Notes under the pieces: generated by a model
Seen by the model: the letters and a program-made list of their open reading frames with translations, nothing else
The model's database searches: none
What the model was told of the DNA's origin: nothing
Shown: in pieces, positions 8,148-15,908 of the stretch
How the letters are laid out: every line of letters begins with the position of its first letter
How positions within the stretch are numbered: position 1 is the first letter of the stretch
Position numbers and translations under genes: made by a program
Source of the DNA: Sabulicella glaciei
Lineage (GTDB): Bacteria; Pseudomonadota; Alphaproteobacteria; Acetobacterales; Acetobacteraceae
Reading direction: 5' to 3'
Length of the DNA stretch: 64,000 bases
Assembly (NCBI RefSeq): GCF_026183895.1
Contig: NZ_JAPFQI010000023.1
Coordinates: 1-64,000, forward strand

Positions 8148-9278
8148 TCAGATGTAGATCTCGTTCAGCGGCGCGAAGCCGTTGAACTTCTGGCTGGCAT
8201 AGGTGGTGACATAGGCCCCGGTGGCCAGCAGCTCCACCTTGTCGCCGTCGCGCAGTGCCAGCGGCAGACGGTAGTTGCTCTTCTCGTAGAGCGTGTCCGT
8301 GCTGTCGCAGGTCGGCCCGGCGATGGTCACCGGCCCTTCCTCCGCGCCGTCATGCGGGGTGCGGAAGCCATACTTGATGGCCTCGCCCTCCGTCTCCGCC
8401 AGCCCGCCGAAGCGCCCGATGTCGAGATAGACCCAGCGCACCGGATCGTCCTCGCCCTTGCGGGAAACGAGCACGACCTCGCTCTGGACCACGCCCGCAT
8501 CGGCCACAAGGAAGCGGCCGGGCTCGATGACGATCTCCGGCAGGGCATTGCCGAAATGCTTCGTCATCGCACCCATGATGGCGTCGCCGAAGGCGCCGAT
8601 CTCCGGCACCTCGCTCTTGTACCGCACGGGGTAGCCGCCGCCGAGATTGACCATGCGCACCTTCACCCCCGCCTCGGCGAGGTCGGTGAATAGCATGGCG
8701 ACCTTGGCGATGGCCGCCTCGTAGGCCGCGGTCTTCACCTGCTGGGAGCCGACATGGAAGCTCAGGCCGAAGGCGTCCAGGCCGAGCTCGCTCGCCTGCA
8801 CCATCAGCTTGCGCGCCATCTCGACCTCGCAGCCGAACTTGCGCGACAGCGGCCACTCGGCGCCGTCATTGCCGACCAGGATGCGGCAATAGACGCGCGC
8901 GCCGGGGGCGGAACGGGCGAGCTTCAGCAGCTCCGCCTCGCTGTCGAAGGCGAACATCCGCACGCCGCGCGCATAGGCCGCCGCGATGTCGCGCTCCTTC
9001 TTGATCGTGTTGCCGTAGGAGACGCGCTCGCCGGCCGCGCCGGCGTCGAGGCACATCTCCACCTCCTGGAAGGAGGCGGCATCGAAGAAGGAGCCGAGGC
9101 CCACCAGACGCTCCAGGATCGGCGCGGCGGGGTTGGCCTTCACGGCGTAGTAGATGCGGGCCAGCGGCAGCGCGGCCTTCAGCCGGGCATAGTTCTGCTC
9201 CACGCGATCCACGTCCATGACGAGGCACGGCGTGGCAGGCTCCATCTCCGCGAGATAGCGAGCGACCTTCGGGGTCAT
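8148..9278 (-). CDS. Type III PLP-dependent ornithine/lysine decarboxylase
   Basis: Decarboxylates ornithine (and in relatives lysine) to putrescine or cadaverine, opening polyamine synthesis. The alanine-racemase fold is recognised by the PLP lysine in YYAVKANPAAPIL, the SFHVGSQ motif, the glycine loop MVNLGGGYP, EPGRFLVADAG, and the active-site GPTCDSTD with its Cys-Asp pair. The 376-residue length matches alphaproteobacterial enzymes. The start at 9278 gives MTPKVARYLAEMEPATPCLV, typical of the group, with GGAGG about nine bases upstream. An in-frame ATG at 9299 also has a good site and would add seven residues. A long non-coding leader precedes it. Confidence 0.92.
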   Translation of the reverse strand: MTPKVARYLAEMEPATPCLVMDVDRVEQNYARLKAALPLARIYYAVKANPAAPILERLVGLGSFFDAASFQEVEMCLDAGAAGERVSYGNTIKKERDIAAAYARGVRMFAFDSEAELLKLARSAPGARVYCRILVGNDGAEWPLSRKFGCEVEMARKLMVQASELGLDAFGLSFHVGSQQVKTAAYEAAIAKVAMLFTDLAEAGVKVRMVNLGGGYPVRYKSEVPEIGAFGDAIMGAMTKHFGNALPEIVIEPGRFLVADAGVVQSEVVLVSRKGEDDPVRWVYLDIGRFGGLAETEGEAIKYGFRTPHDGAEEGPVTIAGPTCDSTDTLYEKSNYRLPLALRDGDKVELLATGAYVTTYASQKFNGFAPLNEIYI

Positions 9279-9520
9279 CGCACCATCCTCCACCAGCATG
9301 TGTGGAACCCTCCCCTTTTCGTGGGGCGGCCCCAGATTGACGAAACGGTCGAACGAACCAGCGACCAAGAAGAAACCGCGAGGCTTGCGACCCGCGGGGT
9401 GCCAGAACGCTTGACGTCGTTGCGTAAACCTTGCGCCGCGGTGGCGAGCCTTACTCGGGGCTCCGCTCCGTGGGCCTGGGGCCTAGAGGCACGTGCGTAC
9501 TGCGTCTTGTGGAGGGGGCA
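9279..9520 (-). promoter_or_regulatory. Long leader of decarboxylase gene; candidate speF RNA
   Basis: About 445 bases without a gene separate the decarboxylase start from the next coding region, exceptional for this tightly packed window. Alphaproteobacterial ornithine decarboxylase genes are known to carry a conserved 5' structured RNA, the speF motif. The segment nearest the gene contains strong GC-rich inverted segments and ends in purine-rich ribosome sites. I infer that part or all of this motif lies here but could not align it. Bases 9521-9724 hold nothing else recognisable. Confidence 0.35.
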
Positions 9521-9547
9521 GATACGCGCGCCGGCCGGCATATGCAA
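9519..9547 (-). promoter_or_regulatory. Weak sigma-70-like promoter candidate
   Basis: On the minus strand, TTGCAT (9547-9542) and TATCTG (9524-9519) are separated by 17 bases. The match to consensus is modest. It would place a transcript start near 9511 and give a leader of about 230 bases in front of the decarboxylase. Confidence 0.2.
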
Positions 9548-9724
9548 GTGACATCGGGCCTGGAGGCAAAGATTTTTCGCGCTGCCCCGGCACGGCGCCG
9601 GAAGGCCCCCAGGACGCTCGCGGAAAGCCTGGAAAAATCATGCTTCCCGCCCCGCGCTGGCCGGACGGCTTCCGGCCATGACCTGCGGTCGGGTCACGCA
9701 TGCCCCCAGGGCAAGCGCGTCGGC

Positions 9725-11476
9725 TCAGGCCACGCGCCGCAGCCCCGTCAGCAGCGCGCCGGCCTCGCGGGCCGTCATGGGAAAGCCGATCAGCGAACCT
9801 TGCGCCTCGCTGCAACCCTTTTCCGCGACGGCCCGAAGCTGCGCCTCGGTTTCCACCCCTTCGGCGGTCACGGCGATGCCCAGGCTAAGGCCGAGTCCGC
9901 CGATCGCGCGCACGATCGCCCTGGATTCACGCCGGTCGGGCAGCCCGGCGACAAACGACCGATCCACCTTGATCTTGTCGAAAGGCGCGCGGAGCAGATA
10001 GGCGAGCGAGGAATACCCCGTGCCGAAATCGTCCAGCACGATCCGCACGCCCAGGTCGCGCAGGCGGCACAGGATGTCCAGGTTGGCCTGGTCCTCCTGC
10101 AGCAGCACCGACTCCGTCACTTCCAGCTCGAGGCGGTTGGGCGCGAGGGACGCATCGGCCAGCGCCTCCCGCACCGCCGCCAGGAGGCGCGGCGAGCGGA
10201 ACTGGACCGGCGAAAGGTTCACCGCAACCCGCACGTCGTCCGGCCAGAGCGCGGCGGCCTTGCAGGCTTCCCGCAGCACCCATTCGCCGATGGGAATGAT
10301 GGCGCCGCTTTCCTCGGCCAGCGGGATGAACTCGGTCGGCGGCACCGCATCCTGTCCTTCCGGGAACCAGCGCAGCAGCGCCTCGAACCCGGTCACGCGG
10401 TCGTCGCTCAGCCGCCGGAGGGGCTGGAAGCGCAGGGACAGCTCGGCCTGCTCCAGGGCGCTGGCGAGGCTCCGCCGCAGCCCATGGCGGCGCTCCGCCT
10501 CCTCCGCCATGGCGCAGTCGAAGAAGCGCGCGGCGTCGCGCCCGTCGCGCTTCGCGCGGTACAGGGCGATGTCGGCATGACGGACCAGCTCGTCCGGCAA
10601 CAGGCCGTCGCGCGGCGCAAGCACGGCGCCGATGCTGGTGCTCACCACATAGGGTTGCCCGTTGAGGTAGTAGGGACGGCGCAGCGCCTCCAGCGCCCGT
10701 TCGGCCAGGAGGCTGGCCTCCGGCAGCCCGTCGCCATCCGTGGCGGCCAGGATGGCGAACTCGTCCCCGCCCAGCCGCGCCACGAGGTCGCGCGGTCCCG
10801 CGCAGTCCCGCAGGCGTTCCGCCGCCTCGCAAAGCAGCGCATCGCCCGCCGGATGGCCCAGCGTGTCGTTGATCGCCTTGAAATGGTCGAGGTCGAGGCA
10901 AAGCAGGGCCAGCCCCTCCCCCGGCCGGAGCCCGGCGAGGTCGTGCGCCAAGCGGTCACGGAGGAGGCGGCGATTGGCGAGGCTGGTCAGCGGGTCGTGA
11001 TAGGCCAGAAACAGCGCCCGCTCCTCGGCGAGGCGCCGTTCCGTCACGTCGGTGACCGCGCCGATATAGCCGAGATACTTGCCGGCGGCGGAAAAACGGG
11101 GCGAGGCGGTGTCGAGCACCCAGCAGACCTCCTCCCCCTCGCGGCGCAGGAGGCGGTACTCGGCGCGGAAATGGCCCTTCACTGCATTGGCCTCGGCGAA
11201 GCCGCGCTCCACCGCGGGCCGGTCCTCCGGGTGCACCCGGTCCAGCCAGCCCATGCCCTGCGCGGCCTCGCCGTCCTGGCCCGTGATCTCCGTCCAGCGA
11301 TGGTTGACGAAGATGCATTCGCCCGTGGGGTCGGTCAGCCAGATCACGCCCGGGGAGGCGTCGGCGATGCCGCGGAAATACTCGATGCTTTCCAGGAGCA
11401 TCTGCTCTTGCGTCGCGCCGGTCGCCTCGATGTGCTCGGCGAGGGCGCGGGAAAGCTGTCCCAGGACCCGCTCCAC
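9725..11476 (-). CDS. PAS-GGDEF-EAL cyclic-di-GMP turnover protein
   Basis: A soluble 583-residue signalling protein. A PAS/PAC sensor covers roughly residues 25-150 (VIWLTDPTGECIFVNHRWTE). Next is a diguanylate cyclase domain with intact ARLGGDEFAIL, then a phosphodiesterase domain with intact FEALLRW, the metal and catalytic residues in AVNLSPVQF, LEVTES, DDFGTGYSSL, KVDRSF and AEGVET, and the late QGSLIGFP. Both enzymatic activities could therefore be functional. No membrane segment is seen. The GTG at 11476 has GGGAGG about nine bases upstream; the longer frame adds 55 residues that look untranslated. It is divergent from the acyl-CoA operon across about 200 bases with no clear promoter. 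Confidence 0.9.
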   Translation of the reverse strand: MERVLGQLSRALAEHIEATGATQEQMLLESIEYFRGIADASPGVIWLTDPTGECIFVNHRWTEITGQDGEAAQGMGWLDRVHPEDRPAVERGFAEANAVKGHFRAEYRLLRREGEEVCWVLDTASPRFSAAGKYLGYIGAVTDVTERRLAEERALFLAYHDPLTSLANRRLLRDRLAHDLAGLRPGEGLALLCLDLDHFKAINDTLGHPAGDALLCEAAERLRDCAGPRDLVARLGGDEFAILAATDGDGLPEASLLAERALEALRRPYYLNGQPYVVSTSIGAVLAPRDGLLPDELVRHADIALYRAKRDGRDAARFFDCAMAEEAERRHGLRRSLASALEQAELSLRFQPLRRLSDDRVTGFEALLRWFPEGQDAVPPTEFIPLAEESGAIIPIGEWVLREACKAAALWPDDVRVAVNLSPVQFRSPRLLAAVREALADASLAPNRLELEVTESVLLQEDQANLDILCRLRDLGVRIVLDDFGTGYSSLAYLLRAPFDKIKVDRSFVAGLPDRRESRAIVRAIGGLGLSLGIAVTAEGVETEAQLRAVAEKGCSEAQGSLIGFPMTAREAGALLTGLRRVA

Positions 11477-11673
11477 CCTTGTCACCCTCCCGCCAGAAGC
11501 CGTCGCCTGCCCCGGCTGGGCCAACGTGGCTTCTCCATACAAAAGCGAAGTCCTTGATACAATGTGTCGAAGCGGCGCCTGTCCCGCTGGGAGCGGAGGG
11601 CAGGCCGCCGCGCCGGGTGCGTCTGGACCAGGCCGCCGCACGGTCCTAGCTTGGCCGGCAGAGGAGACATGCC

Positions 11674-12318
11674 ATGCAGCCGATGAGCCGCAACGAGATG
11701 GCCGCCCGCGCCGCCGCCGACATCCCCGAGGGCTGGGTGGTGAATTTGGGCATTGGCATCCCGACCCTGATCGCCGACCACGTGCCGCTGGAGCGCGAGG
11801 TGATCTTCCAGTCCGAGAACGGCGTGCTGGGCATGGGCCCGGCGCCGGCGAAGGGCAAGGAGGATCCCTGGCTGATCAATGCCGGCAAGCAGATGGTCAC
11901 GCTGCGCCCCGGCGGTTCCTTCTGCCACCATTCCGACAGCTTCGCGATGATCCGCGGCGGGCACATCGACCTGTGCGTGCTCGGCGGGTTCGAGGTGGCG
12001 GAGAATGGCGACCTCGCCAACTGGGCGACGAGCGAGAACGACACCGCCCCGGCGGTGGGCGGCGCCATGGATCTCGGCGCCGGCGCGAAGCAGATCTGGG
12101 TGACGATGGACCACCAGACCAAGGATGGCCGCCCCAAGGTCGTGGAGCGCTGCGGCTACCCGCTCACCGCGCTGGGCACGGTCACGCGCGTCTACACCAA
12201 CCTCGCCGTGCTGGACGTGGTGAAGGGTCTGGGCTTCGTGGTGCGCGACATCGTGCCGGGGATGAGCCTCGCCGACCTCCAGGCGCGCTCCGGCGCCAGG
12301 CTGCACGCCCAGGCATGA
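11674..12318 (+). CDS. 3-oxoacid CoA-transferase, subunit B
   Basis: Beta subunit of a family I CoA-transferase (ScoB/PcaJ/AtoA type), which moves CoA from succinyl-CoA to a 3-oxoacid through a glutamyl-CoA intermediate. The 214-residue protein has the catalytic glutamate motif FQSENGVLGMGP, GIGIPTLIADH near the N-terminus, and the family strings HHSDSFAMIRGGH and VTRVYTNLAV. Such enzymes normally need a separate A subunit encoded directly upstream, but the upstream gene is divergent and unrelated. The A subunit must be elsewhere or absent. The stop overlaps the next gene by four bases (ATGA). Confidence 0.9.
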   Translation: MQPMSRNEMAARAAADIPEGWVVNLGIGIPTLIADHVPLEREVIFQSENGVLGMGPAPAKGKEDPWLINAGKQMVTLRPGGSFCHHSDSFAMIRGGHIDLCVLGGFEVAENGDLANWATSENDTAPAVGGAMDLGAGAKQIWVTMDHQTKDGRPKVVERCGYPLTALGTVTRVYTNLAVLDVVKGLGFVVRDIVPGMSLADLQARSGARLHAQA

Positions 12319-13376
12319 GCGCAGATCCGACGGGGCTCGCCCCCTTCAGCGAGGACCGCGCCGAAAGCATCGGCATGATCCGCGACAGCGCCCAGGGCCT
12401 GCTGGGCAGCGACATGAAGCGGGTCCGCGCCCTGCGCTTCACCGAGCCGGGCTTCGACCCGGCCCTCCTGCGCGCGATGGGCGAGGCGGGCTGGATCGGC
12501 CTCATGGTGGAGGAGGCGAAGGGCGGCACTGGCCTCGGCCATGCCGAGATGGTGGCGCTGGCCGAGGAGATGGGCCGCGCCTGCGCGCCGGAGCCGCTGA
12601 CGGCGCTCCAGCTTTCCGCGGCTTTGCTTGCCGCCGCTGGGCACGAGCTGCTGGAGCAGGCGCTGTCTGGCGAGGCCATCGTGCTCACCGCCTGGCAGGA
12701 CCGCGCCGGCACGCTGGAGCCAGCGGCGGGGGATGGAGCGCGCCGCTTCGTGCCCATGGCGGCAGGCGCCACGCATTTCCTGTTCGTGTCGGGCGGCGAC
12801 CTGCACCTCCTGCCCGCCGCCGACGTCGCGCTCGAAACCGAGCAGCGGCAGGATGGCGGGCATTTCGGCACGGTGCGGCCGAAGAACGGCCTTCCCGCCC
12901 CGATCGCCACGGGGATGGGCGAGGCCATCGCGACGGCGCTGGACCGCGCGGCGCTGGGAACGGCGGCGGAGTTGCTGGGAGGCATGGAGGCAAGCTTCGC
13001 CATGACGCTCGACTACCTCCGCACCCGCAAGCAGTTCGGCACGGTGATCGGCAAGTTCCAGGCGCTGCAGCACAAGGCGGCGGATGCGCGCGTGCAGCTT
13101 TCCCTCGCCCGTGCGGCGGTGGAGGAGGCGGCCTTCGAGCTGGACGAGGGCGCGGGCGGACCCGCCATCGTCGCCCGCGCCAAGGCCCGGGCCAGCGACG
13201 CGGCCATGGCAGTGCAGCAGGCCTCGCTGCAGCTGCATGGCGGCATCGGCTACACGGACGAGTACGACCAGGGCCTGCACCTGCGCCGCGCCATGGTGCT
13301 GGTGCCCAGCTTCGGCGGGGCGGCGCTGCACCGCGCCCGCTTCATGGCCCTGGAACCCGAGACGGAGGACGCGTGA
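12315..13376 (+). CDS. Acyl-CoA dehydrogenase, smaller divergent paralogue
   Basis: An FAD-dependent acyl-CoA dehydrogenase family protein of 353 residues. The N-terminal helical domain (WIGLMVEEAKGGTGLGHAEM) and the C-terminal FAD/tetramer domain (TRKQFGTVIGKFQALQHKAAD, QLHGGIGYTDEYD) are recognisable. The middle beta domain is short and poorly conserved. It begins on an ATG overlapping the CoA-transferase stop and ends on a TGATG junction with the crotonase gene. Together with the larger paralogue at 14225 it may form a heteromeric alpha-beta enzyme as known for some bacterial FadE pairs; this is inference. Confidence 0.88.
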   Translation: MSADPTGLAPFSEDRAESIGMIRDSAQGLLGSDMKRVRALRFTEPGFDPALLRAMGEAGWIGLMVEEAKGGTGLGHAEMVALAEEMGRACAPEPLTALQLSAALLAAAGHELLEQALSGEAIVLTAWQDRAGTLEPAAGDGARRFVPMAAGATHFLFVSGGDLHLLPAADVALETEQRQDGGHFGTVRPKNGLPAPIATGMGEAIATALDRAALGTAAELLGGMEASFAMTLDYLRTRKQFGTVIGKFQALQHKAADARVQLSLARAAVEEAAFELDEGAGGPAIVARAKARASDAAMAVQQASLQLHGGIGYTDEYDQGLHLRRAMVLVPSFGGAALHRARFMALEPETEDA

Positions 13377-14155
13377 TGGACGGCAACCAGACCCCGCGCA
13401 TGCGGATCAACGCCGAGCGCGAGGGCGACGTCCTCGTCCTCACCCTCGACTACCCGGCGCGGCGCAACGCCCTCGCCGTGCCCCTGCGCACCGAGCTGGA
13501 GGCGGCGCTGGAAAAGGCGCAGAGCGACGGGACGCGCTGCATCGTGCTGACCGGCGCGGAGGGGATCTTTTCCGCAGGCGGCGACATCTCCGGCATGAAC
13601 GTGGAAACGGCGCTGGAAGGCCGGGAGCGGATGCGCCGCACCCACCGCCTCGTGCGGCTGATGGCGCGCGGCAACGTGCCGATCATCGCCGCGGTGGAAG
13701 GCTGGGCGGCGGGGGCGGGCTGCTCCCTCGCCCTGCTCTGCGACCACGTGGTGGCGGCGGAAGATGCCAAGTTCGTGCTCGGCTTCCACAAGATCGGGCT
13801 GATGGCCGACCTCGCCCTGCCGATGACGCTGCCCGCCCGCATCGGGCTGGGGCGCGCGCGGGACATGATGCTGTTCCACACCCAGTACACGGGCGCGCAG
13901 GCGCTCAATATCGGCCTCGTGGACGCGGTCGCGCCCAAGGGGCAGGCGCTGTCGGCGGCGATGGAGAAGGCGCGGGCCCTGGCGGCCGAGGCGCCGCTGC
14001 CCATCGCCTACATGAAGCAGTGGTTCTCCGACGAGATGGAGGCGGCGCTGGCCAAGGAATCCGATTGGCAGGCCGCGCTCTTCGCCACGTCCGACCACAA
14101 GGAAGGGCGCGAGGCCTTCCTGGGCAAGCGCAAGCCGGTCTTCGCAGGGCGCTAG
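13376..14155 (+). CDS. Enoyl-CoA hydratase/isomerase family protein
   Basis: A crotonase-fold protein of 259 residues. The oxyanion-hole strings AGGDISGM and GWAAGAGCSLALLCD are present. The two glutamates used by classical enoyl-CoA hydratases are not: the first position is Ser (GCSL) and the PE of the second helix reads FHKIGLMAD. An Asp in MAD could act as the single acid-base, as in some isomerases, so simple hydratase naming may be wrong. Translation is coupled to the upstream dehydrogenase (TGATG). It probably acts on the product of one of the flanking dehydrogenases. Confidence 0.88.
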   Translation: MDGNQTPRMRINAEREGDVLVLTLDYPARRNALAVPLRTELEAALEKAQSDGTRCIVLTGAEGIFSAGGDISGMNVETALEGRERMRRTHRLVRLMARGNVPIIAAVEGWAAGAGCSLALLCDHVVAAEDAKFVLGFHKIGLMADLALPMTLPARIGLGRARDMMLFHTQYTGAQALNIGLVDAVAPKGQALSAAMEKARALAAEAPLPIAYMKQWFSDEMEAALAKESDWQAALFATSDHKEGREAFLGKRKPVFAGR

Positions 14156-14224
14156 CCCGCGCATGGCCGGCGGATGCCCTGGCTCCGCCGGCCCCAGGCG
14201 GCCCGCCCAACAAGGAATCGCACC

Positions 14225-15391
14225 ATGAACGCCATCACCCCCCGCGAGACGCAGGATTTGAACCTCCTCCCCGACGAGGAGTTCCGCCAGCACATCCGCT
14301 CCTGGATCGAGGCGAACTACCCGGCCGAGATCCGCAACCCGGAAAAGCGGCTGCACTGGGACGAGAACAAGCCCTGGTACATGAAGCTGGCCGAGAAGGG
14401 CTGGCTCTGCCCCGGCTGGCCGCGCGAATACGGCGGGCTCGGCCTGTCGCCAGCCAAGCAGATCATCTGGACGGAGGAGCTGGAGCGCTGGGGCTGCGCC
14501 CGCACCAACGACCACGGCATCGTCATGCTCGGCCCCCTCGTGATCCGCTACGGCACGGAGGAGCAGAAGCAGCGCTTCCTGCCCAAGATCCTGTCCGGCG
14601 AGCACGTGTGGTGCCAGGGCTATTCCGAGCCCAATAGCGGCTCCGACCTCGCCAGCCTGCGGACCGAGGCGGTGGATGCGGGCGACCACTACGTCGTCAA
14701 CGGCCAGAAGATCTGGACCACGCTGGCGGGCGACGCGAACTGGATCTTCCTGCTGGTCCGCACGGACAAGGAAGCGAAGAAGCAGGAGGGCATCTCCTTC
14801 CTGCTGGTGGACATGACCACGCCCGGCATCACCGTGCGACCGATCATCAACCTCGAGATGCACGATGAGTTCTCGGAGGTCTTCTTCGACAACGTGAAGG
14901 TGCCGAAGGAGAACCTGGTCGGCCAGCTCAACAAGGGCTGGGACATGGCCAAGGCGCTGCTGTCCTTCGAGCGCATCTATCTCGGCTCGCCCCGGCAATC
15001 CGCCTATGCGCTGACGCGGCTGCGCCAGCTGGCGGAGCGGATGGGCGTGGCGGAGGACCCCGTCTTCGCCGCCACCTACGCGAAGCACCGCTGTGATCTG
15101 GAGGACCTGAAGTCGCTCTACTCCCGCTACGTCGCGGTGCTGAAGGCTGGCCGGCCGCTCGGCGCCGACGTGTCGCAGCTGAAGATCGTGCAGAGCGAGC
15201 TGTTCCAGCGCATCACCGAAACGGCGCTGGAGATCGCGGGCGAGAACGGGGCGCTGTTCGGCCCGATGGAGGGGAACCGCAACCTCAACCCCGGCGCGCT
15301 CTACATCCAGGCGCGGCCGACGACGATCTATGGCGGGACCAGCGAGATCCAGCGCAACATCATCAGCAAGAACGTGCTGGAGCTGGGCTAG
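14225..15391 (+). CDS. Acyl-CoA dehydrogenase
   Basis: A canonical FAD-containing acyl-CoA dehydrogenase of 388 residues that introduces the alpha-beta double bond into an acyl-CoA. Seen motifs: PREYGGLGLSPAKQIIWTEE, the FAD/substrate segment YSEPNSGSDLASL, KIWTTLAGDANWIFLLVRT, and the C-terminal YGGTSEIQRNIISK. An AAGGAA site precedes the ATG at 14225, 69 bases after the crotonase stop. It ends the operon begun at 11674. The group (transferase, two dehydrogenases, crotonase) suggests degradation of an unusual or branched acyl substrate; the exact compound cannot be read from sequence. Confidence 0.93.
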   Translation: MNAITPRETQDLNLLPDEEFRQHIRSWIEANYPAEIRNPEKRLHWDENKPWYMKLAEKGWLCPGWPREYGGLGLSPAKQIIWTEELERWGCARTNDHGIVMLGPLVIRYGTEEQKQRFLPKILSGEHVWCQGYSEPNSGSDLASLRTEAVDAGDHYVVNGQKIWTTLAGDANWIFLLVRTDKEAKKQEGISFLLVDMTTPGITVRPIINLEMHDEFSEVFFDNVKVPKENLVGQLNKGWDMAKALLSFERIYLGSPRQSAYALTRLRQLAERMGVAEDPVFAATYAKHRCDLEDLKSLYSRYVAVLKAGRPLGADVSQLKIVQSELFQRITETALEIAGENGALFGPMEGNRNLNPGALYIQARPTTIYGGTSEIQRNIISKNVLELG

Positions 15392-15398
15392 CCCCGCT

Positions 15399-15821
15399 TC
15401 ACCATTCCGGGGCCGAGAGCATCGCCTCGGCCTCGTTCATGCTCTGCACCACCTCGAAGCGGCGCGGGCGGAACTGCACCCGCAGCAGCACCGCCCAGTG
15501 GACGAAGCCCCGGTCGGGCGTGACCAGCACGGTGATCGCCCGGTCGTCGCGCCCGCGCGCGACCGAATGGTAGAGGGAAGCGATCTCCTCCACGTGATCG
15601 TGCCGGATGGAGCCGTGATAGGCCCGCAGGTCGAAGACCCAGTCATGCAGCGCCGCCTCGGGATGCGCCGCGAGCAGCTGGCGCATCAGCCCGACATAAT
15701 CCGGCCCCGACACATCGCCTTCGAGGACGATATGCGCACGGCGCTTCTCGGGCAGCCAGGCGCAGGAAGAGCGGGGACGGTGCAGGGGCTGAACCTCGGC
15801 GCGGCGAAGAACGGCGGACAT
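15399..15821 (-). CDS. Hypothetical STAS/SpoIIAA-like protein
   Basis: A 140-residue soluble protein starting MSAVLRRAEVQPLH. The alternating strand-helix pattern (HIVLEGDVSGPDYVGLM, WVFDLRAYHGSIRHDHVEEI, ITVLVTPDRGFVHWAVLL) resembles small STAS-like or Lipase-regulator type alpha/beta domains, but no catalytic motif is evident and I do not recognise a named family. It is convergent with the acyl-CoA dehydrogenase (7-base gap) and divergent from the amidase (87 bases). Function unknown. Confidence 0.65.
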   Translation of the reverse strand: MSAVLRRAEVQPLHRPRSSCAWLPEKRRAHIVLEGDVSGPDYVGLMRQLLAAHPEAALHDWVFDLRAYHGSIRHDHVEEIASLYHSVARGRDDRAITVLVTPDRGFVHWAVLLRVQFRPRRFEVVQSMNEAEAMLSAPEW

Positions 15822-15908
15822 GACGAAATGGCGGCTCCTTGACGCCGGACAATGCCGCCGGGACCATCCTTTCTGCAATTGGGGGAGCCCCGTATCGGGC
15901 TTGTGCGG

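Noticed and set aside
13250-15088. A 612-residue minus-strand open frame
   Set aside because: Opposite to the crotonase and acyl-CoA dehydrogenase genes with clear motifs; a high-GC shadow.
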